Of a stretch of 29,262 nucleotides of DNA, positions 1 through 7,900 are shown piece after piece. Within the stretch, counting starts at the first letter, position 1; the number at the start of each line of letters is the position of its first letter. The stretch spans positions 1 through 29,262 of IMG/VR virus record IMGVR_UViG_3300020710_000027. One strand, written 5' to 3'. The notes below the pieces were generated by a model. The model was not told the origin of the DNA. It did not search any database and was given only the letters and a program-made list of their open reading frames with translations. Both the position numbers and the translations under genes were made by a program. The stretch comes from a virus.

Positions 1-27
1 TATCGTTCAACCGCGACTGCGACCTGA
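1..27 (+). CDS. C-terminal end of an upstream gene (partial)
   Basis: The first 27 bases read in frame 1 as the last eight residues YRSTATAT followed by TGA, immediately before a terminator hairpin. The position just upstream of the capsid gene suggests a head-morphogenesis product such as a protease, scaffold or decoration protein, but eight residues cannot identify it. The main support is that the stop is followed directly by the terminator; the other two frames run into the hairpin. Confidence 0.4.
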   Translation, partial: YRSTATAT

Positions 28-29
28 TA

Positions 30-59
30 AAACGGTGGGGCTTAATGCCCCACTTTTTT
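30..59 (+). terminator. Intrinsic terminator upstream of the capsid gene
   Basis: A perfect 7-bp stem GTGGGGC/GCCCCAC (35-41 and 47-53) with a TTAAT loop is followed at once by six T. It lies between the end of the upstream gene and the capsid gene. It may insulate the capsid gene or partially attenuate read-through so that capsid mRNA is made at a separate level. The T-run is also part of a T-rich leader shared with the tail-tube gene. Confidence 0.85.
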
Positions 60-82
60 AACAACTTTTTTTTGGGATTAAC

Positions 83-1117
83 ATGACCGCCAAACAACAT
101 ATTCTCGAAGCAATCCGAAAATCCTTGAAAAAGGAAGAACGGGTAACGGTAAACCTAAACGAAGCGTCTGGCATTACCGGGTCGGGTTCTGGTGTCGGCG
201 GTCGTGTTATCTATGACGATGCCTTTGCTGCCTTACGCTATGCCAATCCTTTGCGAACTGCTGGTGTTCGTGAAATTACAACTATTGGTTCAGACCAAGC
301 GTTTGTGGTTAAAACTGGTAACGTAACCAATCCAACCAATCCTTGGGGCTACACCTTCACGCCTAACGTTGGCACACCTAACACCGCCACATCATTCTGG
401 CAATTGCCGGTTCAAGTTGTTGCGGCTCAAGTACCCGTCCGCACTGCGGTTTTGTCCGACATTAACTACTTAAACGAAACCTTGCTAACTGACATTGGCT
501 TGGAATTCGCGCAACAAGAATCTTATTCCCAGTGGTTGAACAATGACCAATCTGGAACCACTACAACCACCTATGGCGGCACATCCGGCTTGCGCGGCCT
601 AAACTATTACCCCGGTTCTACCAGCGCAGCAGCGTTCGGTTCAAACGGTTCTGGCCCTACTAATGGTTTGCACACCATGCTGCAAGTGGCATCGGCCACT
701 AGTGGCACATTGGTTTATAACGACATGGCCGCTGCAAACGCTGCCTTGCCCCCACAGTATTACAACCTGCCAACCACGGCTTGGGTAATGCACCCCAACA
801 CCATCGCATTCTTGCGTGAGTTGAAAGACAACCAAGGTATGCCCCAGTTCTTGGAATTGGGTTCTAAAGAAGGTTTTGCGGTTGGCAACATTTTTGGCCA
901 TCCCGTGATTGCAAATCCTTACATGGACCAAATCGGCGCTGGTAAATTCCCCATCTATTTGGCGGCATGGCAAAATTTCTACACGATTGCAGACCATGAA
1001 GAAATGTCGTTCCAATGGTTTGAACAAACCGCGCCCGGCTACCTGACACTGTTTGCTGAAAAGCGGCTTTGCAGCACCATCCGCGACGTTTTCGCTGGCA
1101 TCCGCATCGCAACCTAA
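83..1117 (+). CDS. HK97-fold major capsid protein
   Basis: This 344-residue protein has the layout of the phage_capsid (HK97 gp5) family. It has a short basic N-terminal arm (about residues 1-30) and a hydrophobic beta-rich core. A segment around residues 240-300 carries the usual pattern of 'HPNTIAFLRELKDNQG', then 'GNIFGHPVIANPYM', then a 'FPIYLAAWQNFYTIADHEE' strand. The C-terminus has the typical aromatic and Arg-rich ending 'LTLFAEKRLCSTIRDVFAGIR'. There is no long N-terminal delta domain, so any scaffold or protease is probably encoded upstream, outside the window. The start follows a T-rich leader with only a weak GGGA ribosome-binding site five bases before ATG. It is followed 10 bases later by the connector gene. 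Family assignment rests on sequence pattern and position, not on a search. Confidence 0.85.
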   Translation: MTAKQHILEAIRKSLKKEERVTVNLNEASGITGSGSGVGGRVIYDDAFAALRYANPLRTAGVREITTIGSDQAFVVKTGNVTNPTNPWGYTFTPNVGTPNTATSFWQLPVQVVAAQVPVRTAVLSDINYLNETLLTDIGLEFAQQESYSQWLNNDQSGTTTTTYGGTSGLRGLNYYPGSTSAAAFGSNGSGPTNGLHTMLQVASATSGTLVYNDMAAANAALPPQYYNLPTTAWVMHPNTIAFLRELKDNQGMPQFLELGSKEGFAVGNIFGHPVIANPYMDQIGAGKFPIYLAAWQNFYTIADHEEMSFQWFEQTAPGYLTLFAEKRLCSTIRDVFAGIRIAT

Positions 1118-1127
1118 AGGCTAACAA

Positions 1128-1787
1128 ATGCCATTAGATAGTTACACCAATGGCCCATATTTGGGCACATCGCGCAACCCATTCAGCTATGAAAAGGTTG
1201 AACAAGTTTCGCGTGACTTGGCGACTAACTGGCTTACGCTGGACCAAATTACCCAACAATTAAATTTGTTTGGTGATGAATCCCAAGATACCTATTTGGA
1301 AGGCTTGGAACTTGCCACACGCATGGCAATTGAAGATTTCTTGGGTATGGCGATTTTCCCAACGCGCTACAAAGTCTATTACGGCGCGTTTAACGGAATG
1401 TCTGGCACATCCGTTAACTTGGATTTGCCCGAAGTTACGCAAGGCACTGGTGGGGTAATTATCAATTCCGTGGGCTATTGGGACGCCAGCACACCGCCAG
1501 TATTCCAATTGCTGCCGGTTGGTAGTTACTTTTATGACCCAACGGGAAACAAAGTAATCGCTAATGGCATCCCGAACGAAGTTAACCAAAACATCACTAA
1601 CCCGATTGTGGTGGATTACACGCAAGGCGCAAATCCTTTGGCGTACTATCCGGTGATTCAACAAGCTGGTTTGTTGCTGCTAACGCACCTTTACAACAAC
1701 CGTTCTAATACGACACTAACCAAACTGAATGAAATTCCATTCGGTGTGGCCGCGCTGTTGCGGCCCTATAAACCACTGGTGATGTAA
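1128..1787 (+). CDS. Head-tail connector (gp6-like adaptor)
   Basis: The 219-residue product carries the hallmark of gp6-like head-tail adaptors. This is a helical N-terminal segment 'LTLDQITQQLNLFGDESQD' followed by 'LEGLELATRMAIEDFLGMAIFPTRYKVYYG' (about residues 36-85), matching the family pattern of paired helices with a conserved aromatic/Gly turn. The middle is beta-rich, and the end 'IPFGVAALLRPYKPL' is also common in the family. In known siphoviruses this protein docks under the portal to form the neck ring. It sits directly after the capsid gene, and its TAA overlaps the ATG of the next gene by one base, which indicates translational coupling. Confidence 0.8.
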   Translation: MPLDSYTNGPYLGTSRNPFSYEKVEQVSRDLATNWLTLDQITQQLNLFGDESQDTYLEGLELATRMAIEDFLGMAIFPTRYKVYYGAFNGMSGTSVNLDLPEVTQGTGGVIINSVGYWDASTPPVFQLLPVGSYFYDPTGNKVIANGIPNEVNQNITNPIVVDYTQGANPLAYYPVIQQAGLLLLTHLYNNRSNTTLTKLNEIPFGVAALLRPYKPLVM

Positions 1788-2131
1788 TGGCAATAGCGCG
1801 TTATGAGAACATCAATGTAAACCGTGTAACTGCTGGCGTCGATTCTATCGGGCAACAGACCACAACGATTACTTTGGCGTTTCAAACCCGCGCACTGGTG
1901 CAAGATGTCCGTGATTCTATGCTTGCGGCTAAAGATGACCGGGCATACACCAAACAAGTTCGGTTTGTTTTGAACTTCACACCCAATACTTTGAATGTGT
2001 CTTTGAACCAATTTCAGTATTCGGTGAACTGGCGCAATAAAGATTACAAAATCTTGGATGTGCTGGAGTCAAATGACCGGATGAATGTTACTTTTGTTTG
2101 TTATCGCAACGACCCGATTACCAGCGTATGA
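1787..2131 (+). CDS. Head-closure / head-tail joining protein
   Basis: This small, beta-rich 114-residue protein sits where SPP1 gp16- or lambda gpFII-like head-closure proteins are found. The central 'KDDRAYTKQVRFVLNF' and the later 'NWRNKDYKILDVLESNDRMNVTFVCYRND' match the usual head-tail joining pattern, in which a 'W.g..Y.I......~' strand is followed by a final strand. It overlaps its neighbours by one base upstream and four downstream, so the connector genes form one translationally coupled block. The specific role as stopper is inferred from order. Confidence 0.65.
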   Translation: MAIARYENINVNRVTAGVDSIGQQTTTITLAFQTRALVQDVRDSMLAAKDDRAYTKQVRFVLNFTPNTLNVSLNQFQYSVNWRNKDYKILDVLESNDRMNVTFVCYRNDPITSV

Positions 2132-2550
2132 CACAACAAAACGTCCTTACCTACGCGCAAGCCATTCAAAACCAATTGTCGGCCACCGTGTCGCCAGTTC
2201 CGGTTTATGCCAACTTCAACCGCAACTTTGCGGAACAAACGCAATTCTTGGTTTGGCAATTGCGAAATGTCCATCAACCGGTTTATACCGGCCAAAATCA
2301 GAACAACAAAGGCATTGATACACCGGTATTCCAAGTATCCGTTTTTGCGTCTGATATGGGCAATTGCTTTAGCATGACGAATCAAATCCTGCAAGCCCTG
2401 CATGGATATTCTGGTTTCTTTGGCGCTAAAGGCGGCTTTGCTGGAATTTATGTTGCTAAGTTAGACGCAACCATGCTATACAATACATACGACGATTCTG
2501 TAAAATTGAATCAAATTGTGCTGGATTGCCGAATGGACATCCCCTGCTGA
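2128..2550 (+). CDS. Tail terminator / DUF3168-like protein
   Basis: A start at 2128 is chosen because ATGA overlaps the previous stop. An upstream in-frame TTG (2098) would add ten residues inside the preceding gene and looks unlikely. The resulting 140-residue protein begins with a helix and contains 'QFLVWQLRNVHQPVYTGQ', then 'TPVFQVSVFASDMGNCFSMTNQILQALHGYSGF'. That is the strand-helix-'G..G' pattern of DUF3168/tail-terminator proteins that cap the tail tube at the neck. The gene sits immediately before the tail-tube gene, as expected. A short T-rich leader of 39 bases separates it from the next gene. Confidence 0.6.
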   Translation: MTQQNVLTYAQAIQNQLSATVSPVPVYANFNRNFAEQTQFLVWQLRNVHQPVYTGQNQNNKGIDTPVFQVSVFASDMGNCFSMTNQILQALHGYSGFFGAKGGFAGIYVAKLDATMLYNTYDDSVKLNQIVLDCRMDIPC

Positions 2551-2559
2551 TAAGACAAG

Positions 2560-2586
2560 ACTTTTTTAACTTTTTATTGAGGTTCT
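2560..2586 (+). promoter_or_regulatory. T-rich leader of the tail-tube gene, shared with the capsid gene
   Basis: The 11-mer ACTTTTTTAAC (2560-2570), a second T-run and a G-rich ribosome-binding site (GAGG, 2579-2582) precede the tail-tube ATG. The same 11-mer occurs at 52-62 before the capsid gene, again followed by a second T-run and a G-rich stretch. These are the two most abundant virion proteins. A U-rich leader can serve as a binding site for ribosomal protein S1, which makes a translational enhancer plausible, but this is inference. Confidence 0.4.
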
Positions 2587-2589
2587 ATC

Positions 2590-3111
2590 ATGGCTATACC
2601 AAATAAAGTTCTTGCCGGTTTTCAGGCGTCGTTGTGGTGTCAAACCGGCGCAACGCCCACACCTTTGACTAATACGTTCTTGGCTACATGGACAGGTGAA
2701 GTTGCTACCATCGTTGGCACATCCGCTGGCGGCACTGGTTCAAGCGGCCAACAATTGAACGTTGAAGACATCCCCGCATTTGGCCAAGACGATGCAAGCG
2801 TAAATTTCGCTATTGCTGGTTCGCGTCAATCGGACATCATCCCTACGCAATCCAAGCCCACATCATTGACAATTACAGCACCTTGGAACCCTTCCGACGC
2901 TGGTTTGGCAATTATTCAAGCTGACGCGTACAACGGCACGATTGACCGCACTTTTGTGATTGCTGCCTATGATGGCACTAACACAATCGCCTACGCGTTC
3001 AATGGCCGCGTTTCTGAATATCGCGTGGAAATGATGACGAAATCTGAAGGCAAAGTAATCTTCAGCATACATCCCCGTGGCAATCAATACGGCTGGTCCC
3101 ACAATACCTAA
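2590..3111 (+). CDS. Major tail (tube) protein
   Basis: The 173-residue protein is beta-rich, with Gly/Thr/Ser-rich loops and no signal peptide. It contains 'DIPAFGQDDASVNFAIAGSRQSDIIPTQ', then 'FVIAAYDGTNTIAYAFNGRVSEYRVEM'. The second segment follows the tail-tube pattern of a strand pair ending in 'F.g.v..~~~~~~~~~~~~~~~~~i~p.G'. It ends with 'IHPRGNQYGWSHNT'. It lies between the tail terminator and the tail assembly chaperones, exactly where lambda gpV-like proteins lie. A good GAGG ribosome-binding site and the T-rich leader fit high expression. It has no Ig-like extension. Assignment is by position plus fold-like pattern. Confidence 0.7.
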   Translation: MAIPNKVLAGFQASLWCQTGATPTPLTNTFLATWTGEVATIVGTSAGGTGSSGQQLNVEDIPAFGQDDASVNFAIAGSRQSDIIPTQSKPTSLTITAPWNPSDAGLAIIQADAYNGTIDRTFVIAAYDGTNTIAYAFNGRVSEYRVEMMTKSEGKVIFSIHPRGNQYGWSHNT

Positions 3112-3115
3112 TAAC

Positions 3116-3349
3116 ATGACAACAATACAAAACAACAAAGACTTATTGCGATTTCTGATTGACCAATCCGGTTCGGGTAAAAAAGACTGGTTTGGTTTTT
3201 CAGAGCAAAAAATTACTGGCATTGACTTGTGCTATGAACTAGCACAACGTCATGCGCCAGAAATGACGCCAGAACAAGTGGTGGATTATGTGGTTAGATT
3301 GAACAATACAATCTTCCAAAAAATCATCATGGGCAAAACACATGGCTGA
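3116..3349 (+). CDS. Small protein of unknown function between tail-tube and gp10-like genes
   Basis: The start at 3116 lies just after the previous stop and removes a 13-residue extension that would overlap the tail-tube gene from 3077. The 77-residue product is largely helical and contains 'LLRFLIDQSGSGKKDWFGFSEQKITGIDLCYELAQRHAPEMTP', then 'VVDYVVRLNNTIFQ'. No family is recognised. Its position in the neck/tail block and its eight-base overlap with the next gene suggest a minor assembly factor. No TM segment or signal peptide is visible. Confidence 0.6.
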   Translation: MTTIQNNKDLLRFLIDQSGSGKKDWFGFSEQKITGIDLCYELAQRHAPEMTPEQVVDYVVRLNNTIFQKIIMGKTHG

Positions 3350-3932
3350 CGAAACAAAATCCGGTAAAGGTTTTACTATCAAGTGGGAAGGTTTCCAAGA
3401 CTTTCAAAACTTGCTAGATGAAATCACCGAAGATTTTGGCGAAAAAGACACCAAGAAAATTTTACGCAACGCTACACGCGCGGCCATGAAACCCGTGTTG
3501 CAAGCGGCTCGCGCTAATCTAGAACGCAATGTAGACACCGGACAATTGATTCAATCCTTGCAGATTGAAGCGCGTAAACCGACTTCCAAAGATAAGCATT
3601 CGGCATATACGACGCCCACCATGATTATGATTTCGCGCGTAACTGTTGCGCCCGGAACTAAATTTGTCCCCGATGCAGAAGGCAACCGCACAAAGTTTTT
3701 TACTAAAAAGTTTAAAAATGTGCAAACTGGTGAAAAACAAAACGCCCATAGTGATGCGCGCGCCTATGCCATCGAATTCGGTACAGCGCGATGGCTAAAA
3801 GGCGAAGGTATGCCCTATATGCGACCGGCTTTAGAAAATAATGCATCACAAGTTACCAATGAACTTGGCACAAATCTAGGCGCAGCACTAGAAAAATATC
3901 GTTCCAAAACAATGAAAGTACCTAAGACATGA
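3342..3932 (+). CDS. HK97 gp10-like neck/tail completion protein
   Basis: This 196-residue protein shows the HK97-gp10 pattern. An N-terminal 'WEGFQDFQNLLDEI' is followed by a Lys/Arg-rich helix 'KKILRNATRAAMKPVLQAARANLERNVDTGQLIQSLQI', in which the 'TG.L..S' turn is diagnostic. Later comes 'YAIEFGTARW', with 'MPYMRPALEN' near the end. Family members are about 110-160 residues, so this one has a longer middle insertion around residues 85-130. They act at the head-tail junction or in tail completion. The last four bases overlap the next gene (ATGA). Confidence 0.8.
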   Translation: MADETKSGKGFTIKWEGFQDFQNLLDEITEDFGEKDTKKILRNATRAAMKPVLQAARANLERNVDTGQLIQSLQIEARKPTSKDKHSAYTTPTMIMISRVTVAPGTKFVPDAEGNRTKFFTKKFKNVQTGEKQNAHSDARAYAIEFGTARWLKGEGMPYMRPALENNASQVTNELGTNLGAALEKYRSKTMKVPKT

Positions 3933-4411
3933 CAAAACTATCCGCAGCATTTGGCAGCGCGTTTGACAAAGACACATTACGGATTCGTTCGTTTGTGTTG
4001 AATGGCCATACGTTCAAAGTCAAAGTCCCTTTAACCGCAGAAACAGACGCCATGTTTGAACGCGTCAAAATCATTGACGAAGAAAAGGTGGAAAAATACT
4101 ATGTCGATTTATCAAAAGATTTTATTGATAACAAAGAACGCTACGCAGACGATGCAGACGTTGTATACCAAGATGATGACATTCTGGTCAAAGGAACATC
4201 CCTAAAAGTCACTGCCCGAAACAAGGCGCAAACGGAAAACCGCATCACTGAAATGGTGCGTTTGCTAGTTCCCGAAAACAAAGATTTTGATATGTCTACC
4301 GTGACGTACGAAGAAATCGACGAACTATTCCCGTTTTCGGTGCAGCTTGAATTATTGGAAGAAATCAACAAAACGATTGCGCCCGGCTACGCCAGCACAC
4401 GGGGAAAATAA
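3929..4411 (+). CDS. Tail assembly chaperone, zero-frame product (gpG-like)
   Basis: The 160-residue acidic protein sits between the neck genes and the tape measure gene, the invariant site of tail assembly chaperones. It starts with a small beta-rich domain ('FVLNGHTFKVKVPL') and ends in a helical region ('YEEIDELFPFSVQLELLEEINK'). Its last codons are CGG GGA AAA TAA. The heptamer G GGA AAA (4402-4408) is a canonical X XXY YYZ slippery site in the correct phase, one codon before the stop. A fraction of ribosomes should shift -1 and continue into the next frame, giving a G-GT-type fusion. By analogy with lambda gpG/gpGT, both forms coat the tape measure and recruit tube subunits. Confidence 0.85.
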   Translation: MTKLSAAFGSAFDKDTLRIRSFVLNGHTFKVKVPLTAETDAMFERVKIIDEEKVEKYYVDLSKDFIDNKERYADDADVVYQDDDILVKGTSLKVTARNKAQTENRITEMVRLLVPENKDFDMSTVTYEEIDELFPFSVQLELLEEINKTIAPGYASTRGK

Positions 4412-4466
4412 TTGGGTCGGTCCGGCGTCAAGTTAAAGCATATTTGACAGCACACGGAACCGACCC
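4402..4466 (+). promoter_or_regulatory. Programmed -1 ribosomal frameshift signal
   Basis: The slippery heptamer GGGAAAA lies at 4402-4408 in phase G GGA AAA, followed after five bases (4409-4413) by a stem. The arms are 4414-4423 (GGGTCGGTCC) and 4456-4466 (GGAACCGACCC), giving ten pairs with one bulged A. The loop contains a second stem GTCAA/TTGAC (4427-4431 and 4444-4448). Slippery site, spacer and stem-loop are the three parts of known -1 signals. Lambda uses GGGAAAG at the same gene position. Confidence 0.9.
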
Positions 4467-4758
4467 TGATACAGTGGACGAAGCCACGTTTACCGACATT
4501 TGTGTGATGTATGCGGATGGGCTAATAGGCAATCAAGGCGTCTTGGAAGTTCTTGGCGCATTGACTGCCGGACAATTTAACAAGATGTTGTCGAAAGGCA
4601 CACCGGCGTACAAGCTGGAAGATATAATCGGCAAGGCTTATGACTACATCTACCCGCCATTAGACCCGGAAACCAAAAAGTCATTGGTATCCGACAAGCT
4701 GATAGCGTTTGCGATGATGAGTCCGAACGCCCCGGTCCATCTTTTTGAGGGTAAATAA
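4408..4758 (+). CDS. Tail assembly chaperone, frameshift-only T domain (gpT-like)
   Basis: This reading frame has no ATG near its beginning. It is open through the slippery site and continues as 'IIGSVRRQVKAYLTAHGTDPDTVDEATFTD...' for 116 residues after the shift. A TTG at 4444 could be taken as a start, but it lies inside the frameshift stem-loop. The expected product is the 276-residue fusion with the preceding 160-residue chaperone. The domain is helical and ends 'SDKLIAFAMMSPNAPVHLFEGK' just before the tape measure ATG. The lambda gpT domain binds tail-tube subunits while the gpG part binds the tape measure. Annotators who demand a start codon will miss or truncate it. Confidence 0.85.
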   Translation: MIGSVRRQVKAYLTAHGTDPDTVDEATFTDICVMYADGLIGNQGVLEVLGALTAGQFNKMLSKGTPAYKLEDIIGKAYDYIYPPLDPETKKSLVSDKLIAFAMMSPNAPVHLFEGK

Positions 4759-6639
4759 ATGGCAAACGTCGTCGCAGGTCTTGGCGCACAATTGGGGCTA
4801 GATACCACCGAATTCCAAAAAGGCATTTCGGAAGCCAAAGAATCCACGATGGAGTTAAAAGAGAGTCTTGTTAAGATTCTTGAAGTCACTGCATTTGTTG
4901 AACTGGCAAAGCAAGCGATGGAATATGCCAATACCATCGTTACAACTGCAAAAGCCAACGATGTGGCCGTGGCTTCTGTCTTGGAATTATCCAAAGCCCT
5001 TGAAGAAAACGGCGGCGATGCCGAAAACACCGGCAAAATTTATTCTGGTTTTAGTCAAAAAATTGAAGCTGCTGCCCAAGGCAATGCCAGAGCGCAAGAA
5101 TCATTTGCCCGTCTTGGCGTTTCTTTGCAAGACCTTGCCCATTTATCCACGCAAGATTTGTTTGAAAAAACCATCAATGGTTTAGCGAAAATGAAAGACG
5201 CTGCCGAACGTAATGGTTTGGCAATGCAAACATTGGGCAAAGGAATTAAAGGCGTTGATATTGCTGGTTTGGCCCATGACCTTGAAGAAGGCAAAGGCTC
5301 AATGGACAAGTATTCAGAAGCGGTTGAAAAAGCGCATGAATTGTCTTTGAAGCTGGAAGCGGCAAGCAAACAATTTAGTTTAAGTTTTACCAATGCGGTG
5401 ATTCCGCAATTGCTAGAACTTTATGAGGTGTTACACAAAGACGGAACGGCGCTTAAATTCTTTTTTGATTTGTTATCTGCTGGCGCTGACATTGTGGCCG
5501 TGTTGATTAAAGGTTTTGTCACTTCTGTAATGACAGTAGTGGACATGGCAAAGTTTTTGGGTTCTGCGGTTAAGGATGCGTTTACCCTTAACTTTAAAGA
5601 CATTGCCAAAGACTTTACGGTGATGACGGACAGCATCAAAACCCGGCTGCAAGAAGATGTTGAATTCCAAAACAAAATTTTTAAAATTGGTCCAGAAAAT
5701 CAAAAGAAACCAGAAAAGAAACCTGTTGAAGATGTAAACCGAAACATTATTCCATCCAATCAAAAATTGGTTGATTCGGCAAAAGAATTGGCCGCGCTTT
5801 ATCAAAAACAAGCTGATACAAGTTTGTTAATTTTGACTACTAAGTTGCAAGATAACAATGCAACCAAGAACCAGAAAGAAATGGCCGACGAATTGATGAA
5901 AGTCGTTGAAGCCAGAAACAAAGCGTTAGATGACATTGATAAACGCGAATCCGGCGTGGACAAAACCACGGAATCTGGAAAAGCGTTAATTAAAGTTTTG
6001 GAAGAACAACGCGCAAAAATCCAAGACGTTTATTCGGTAATGGTGGCCAAAAGTCAAGAAGCTGTTGCGGCCAATCAAAAGCTGCAAGAAAGTTTCATGT
6101 TTGGTTGGGACAAAGCATTTGCCCAATACAAAGAAAGTTCCCAAACAATGGCAAATGTCGGAACACGCGCATTTGATAGCATTTCATCCGCATTAGAAAA
6201 GTTTGTAAGCACCGGCAAAATTAACTTTAAGTCGCTGGCCCAAAGCATCATTCAAGACATTTTGCAAATCCAAATTAAGGCGCAGATTGCAAAAGCGGTT
6301 AGCGGTTTCAGCTTTTCCAGCTTGGCCGGTAGCGTCGGAAGTTTCTTTAATTCGCCATTGCCAGCGTTTGCGGAAGGTGGCGACCCACCAACTGGGCAAG
6401 TATCAATGGTGGGTGAAAAAGGCCCGGAACTGTTTGTCCCCAAGACTGCTGGAACAATTATTCCGAACAGCAAACTTGGCGGCATGGGCGCTACAACAAC
6501 GAACAACGTCACAAACAATTACATCCAAGCCATTGATACCCAATCGTTTGAACAACGGCTCTATGGCAGTTCACAGGCAATTTGGGCGGCTAATCAATAC
6601 GCCACCAAGAATTTGGCAACTAACCGGGCGAGAACGTAA
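4759..6639 (+). CDS. Tail tape measure protein
   Basis: At 626 residues, this is the helical protein directly after the chaperone pair. Residues 1-60 ('LGLDTTEFQKGISEAKE') match the start of many tape measure proteins. The region around 225-270 contains hydrophobic, membrane-segment-like stretches, and the rest is coiled-coil-rich. Residues about 465-515 ('NVGTRAFDSISSALEKFVSTGKINFKSLAQSIIQDILQIQIKAQI') match the lambda gpH C-terminal domain. The Gly-rich end contains 'VGEKGPELFVPKTAGTIIP', a motif seen in many tape measures. It sets tail length and is ejected to help DNA cross the envelope. From the rough rule of 1.5 Angstrom per residue, 626 residues suggest a tail near 90-95 nm. Confidence 0.92.
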   Translation: MANVVAGLGAQLGLDTTEFQKGISEAKESTMELKESLVKILEVTAFVELAKQAMEYANTIVTTAKANDVAVASVLELSKALEENGGDAENTGKIYSGFSQKIEAAAQGNARAQESFARLGVSLQDLAHLSTQDLFEKTINGLAKMKDAAERNGLAMQTLGKGIKGVDIAGLAHDLEEGKGSMDKYSEAVEKAHELSLKLEAASKQFSLSFTNAVIPQLLELYEVLHKDGTALKFFFDLLSAGADIVAVLIKGFVTSVMTVVDMAKFLGSAVKDAFTLNFKDIAKDFTVMTDSIKTRLQEDVEFQNKIFKIGPENQKKPEKKPVEDVNRNIIPSNQKLVDSAKELAALYQKQADTSLLILTTKLQDNNATKNQKEMADELMKVVEARNKALDDIDKRESGVDKTTESGKALIKVLEEQRAKIQDVYSVMVAKSQEAVAANQKLQESFMFGWDKAFAQYKESSQTMANVGTRAFDSISSALEKFVSTGKINFKSLAQSIIQDILQIQIKAQIAKAVSGFSFSSLAGSVGSFFNSPLPAFAEGGDPPTGQVSMVGEKGPELFVPKTAGTIIPNSKLGGMGATTTNNVTNNYIQAIDTQSFEQRLYGSSQAIWAANQYATKNLATNRART

Positions 6640-7238
6640 TGGCTTTTCAAAACATTTTTGAAATTCAACAAAAGATGACGGTGAACAACCGTCGTATGGT
6701 TGGGCAACAAGTCACACGCGCAGGTTACATGACAACCGCGCAATACCTGACAGCGGTTCCGTGGGTTTTTACCGTGATTCCGCACAATTTTTTGTATTAC
6801 CCGCAAGTGCGCGACATCATCCAAGGGATTGATAACTTGGACCGCCAATTGCCGGAAACCATCATTTTCAATTCGTCTTTGTTGTCTTGGTTCACCGTCA
6901 TGGGCGGAACGGCCACCGCTGCCACCTTAAACGGCACACCAGCGGCCAACACGCAAACGCTGGCGCTGAATTCCAACGGCACATTTAAAGCTGGTGATTT
7001 CATCATGATTAACGGATACAGCTACAAAATAACGGCTGATTCCACTGGTGCATCGGTTGGCATTCATCGCCCGTTGATTGGTTCGCCCACATCCGGCACA
7101 ACAGTTTATGTTGGCAATGCTTGCACTTTTAACGTGGTGGCCGAACAATGCCCAACTTATTCGCTAACGCCCATGACTAACGGCGCGTTTGTGGAATGGT
7201 CCGGCCCGTTTGTTTTCCGCGAATATGTAACAGGATAA
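6639..7238 (+). CDS. Distal minor tail protein
   Basis: The 199-residue protein follows the tape measure with a one-base overlap. Residues 1-90 are aromatic-rich ('FTVIPHNFLYYPQVRDIIQGIDNLDRQLPETIIFNSS'). The middle, about 100-155, is a Gly/Thr/Ala-rich beta segment ('GTPAANTQTLALNSNGTFKAGDFIMINGYSYKI') resembling a virion beta-sandwich insert. The end, 'NGAFVEWSGPFVFREYV', is common in lambda gpM-like minor tail proteins ('.g...~w~gpF.~.E'). The order tape measure, this gene, next gene, tip protein parallels lambda H-M-L-J. The gpM equivalence is an inference from order and the C-terminal pattern. Confidence 0.6.
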   Translation: MAFQNIFEIQQKMTVNNRRMVGQQVTRAGYMTTAQYLTAVPWVFTVIPHNFLYYPQVRDIIQGIDNLDRQLPETIIFNSSLLSWFTVMGGTATAATLNGTPAANTQTLALNSNGTFKAGDFIMINGYSYKITADSTGASVGIHRPLIGSPTSGTTVYVGNACTFNVVAEQCPTYSLTPMTNGAFVEWSGPFVFREYVTG

Positions 7239-7241
7239 AAA

Positions 7242-7898
7242 ATGACAACCAACATTGCGGCGCTAAATTCCAATGCGATTCGGTATATTGAATTTGTCCA
7301 ACTGACAAACCCGTCTTTAAACGATACGTTTTGCAATGCACCAGCACCCATTACCGTGAATGGGACAACCTTTGTTGGCATGGGGTCATACATGGGCATT
7401 TCCGAAATCCAATCGGACATGAAAGCCACAAGCACCGATGTGAAATTAACCATTACTGGGCTGAATCCAACTAACATTTCTTTAATTCTTAGCGCAAACA
7501 TCAAAGGTTCGCAGTTAACTATTTGGCGCGGTTTTACAGATTCCAACAATCAAATTTTGACGATTGGCGGCGTCTTACAATTTTTCCAGCGTTACAACGG
7601 CATCATTAACAACATCAATATCACAGAAAACTTTGATACCAATTTGCGCGAACGGGTTGCCACTTGCATTATGTCGTCGGCATCCATGCGCCTAGTTTTG
7701 GATAGCCGAATCGCTGGCATAAAAACCAATCCATCAAGCTGGCGCTTTTTGTATCCTAACGATACATCGATGGACCGCGTACCGGCTATTGCTTCCACTT
7801 ATTTCAACTTTGGCAATGTCGCCAGCACTGGCAGCACATCCAAGGTAATTGGTTCGACAAATACCATCCCGGCGCAACTTGTTAAGTTTGGAAATTAA
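7242..7898 (+). CDS. Minor tail protein (DUF2163/gpL-like position)
   Basis: The 218-residue product begins 'NAIRYIEFVQLTNPSLNDTFCNAPAPITVNGTTFVGMGSYMGISEIQSDMKATSTDVKLTITGL'. This resembles the N-terminal beta-barrel layout of DUF2163/gpL-like distal tail proteins ('...~i.~~G.~Y.~~.....~~~~~~~~~~~~v~~~~l'). It lacks an obvious iron-sulphur C-terminal domain such as that in lambda gpL: only two Cys are present. It sits between the gpM-like gene and the large tip gene. A baseplate/hub role at the tail tip is inferred. Confidence 0.55.
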   Translation: MTTNIAALNSNAIRYIEFVQLTNPSLNDTFCNAPAPITVNGTTFVGMGSYMGISEIQSDMKATSTDVKLTITGLNPTNISLILSANIKGSQLTIWRGFTDSNNQILTIGGVLQFFQRYNGIINNINITENFDTNLRERVATCIMSSASMRLVLDSRIAGIKTNPSSWRFLYPNDTSMDRVPAIASTYFNFGNVASTGSTSKVIGSTNTIPAQLVKFGN

Positions 7899-7900
7899 AA

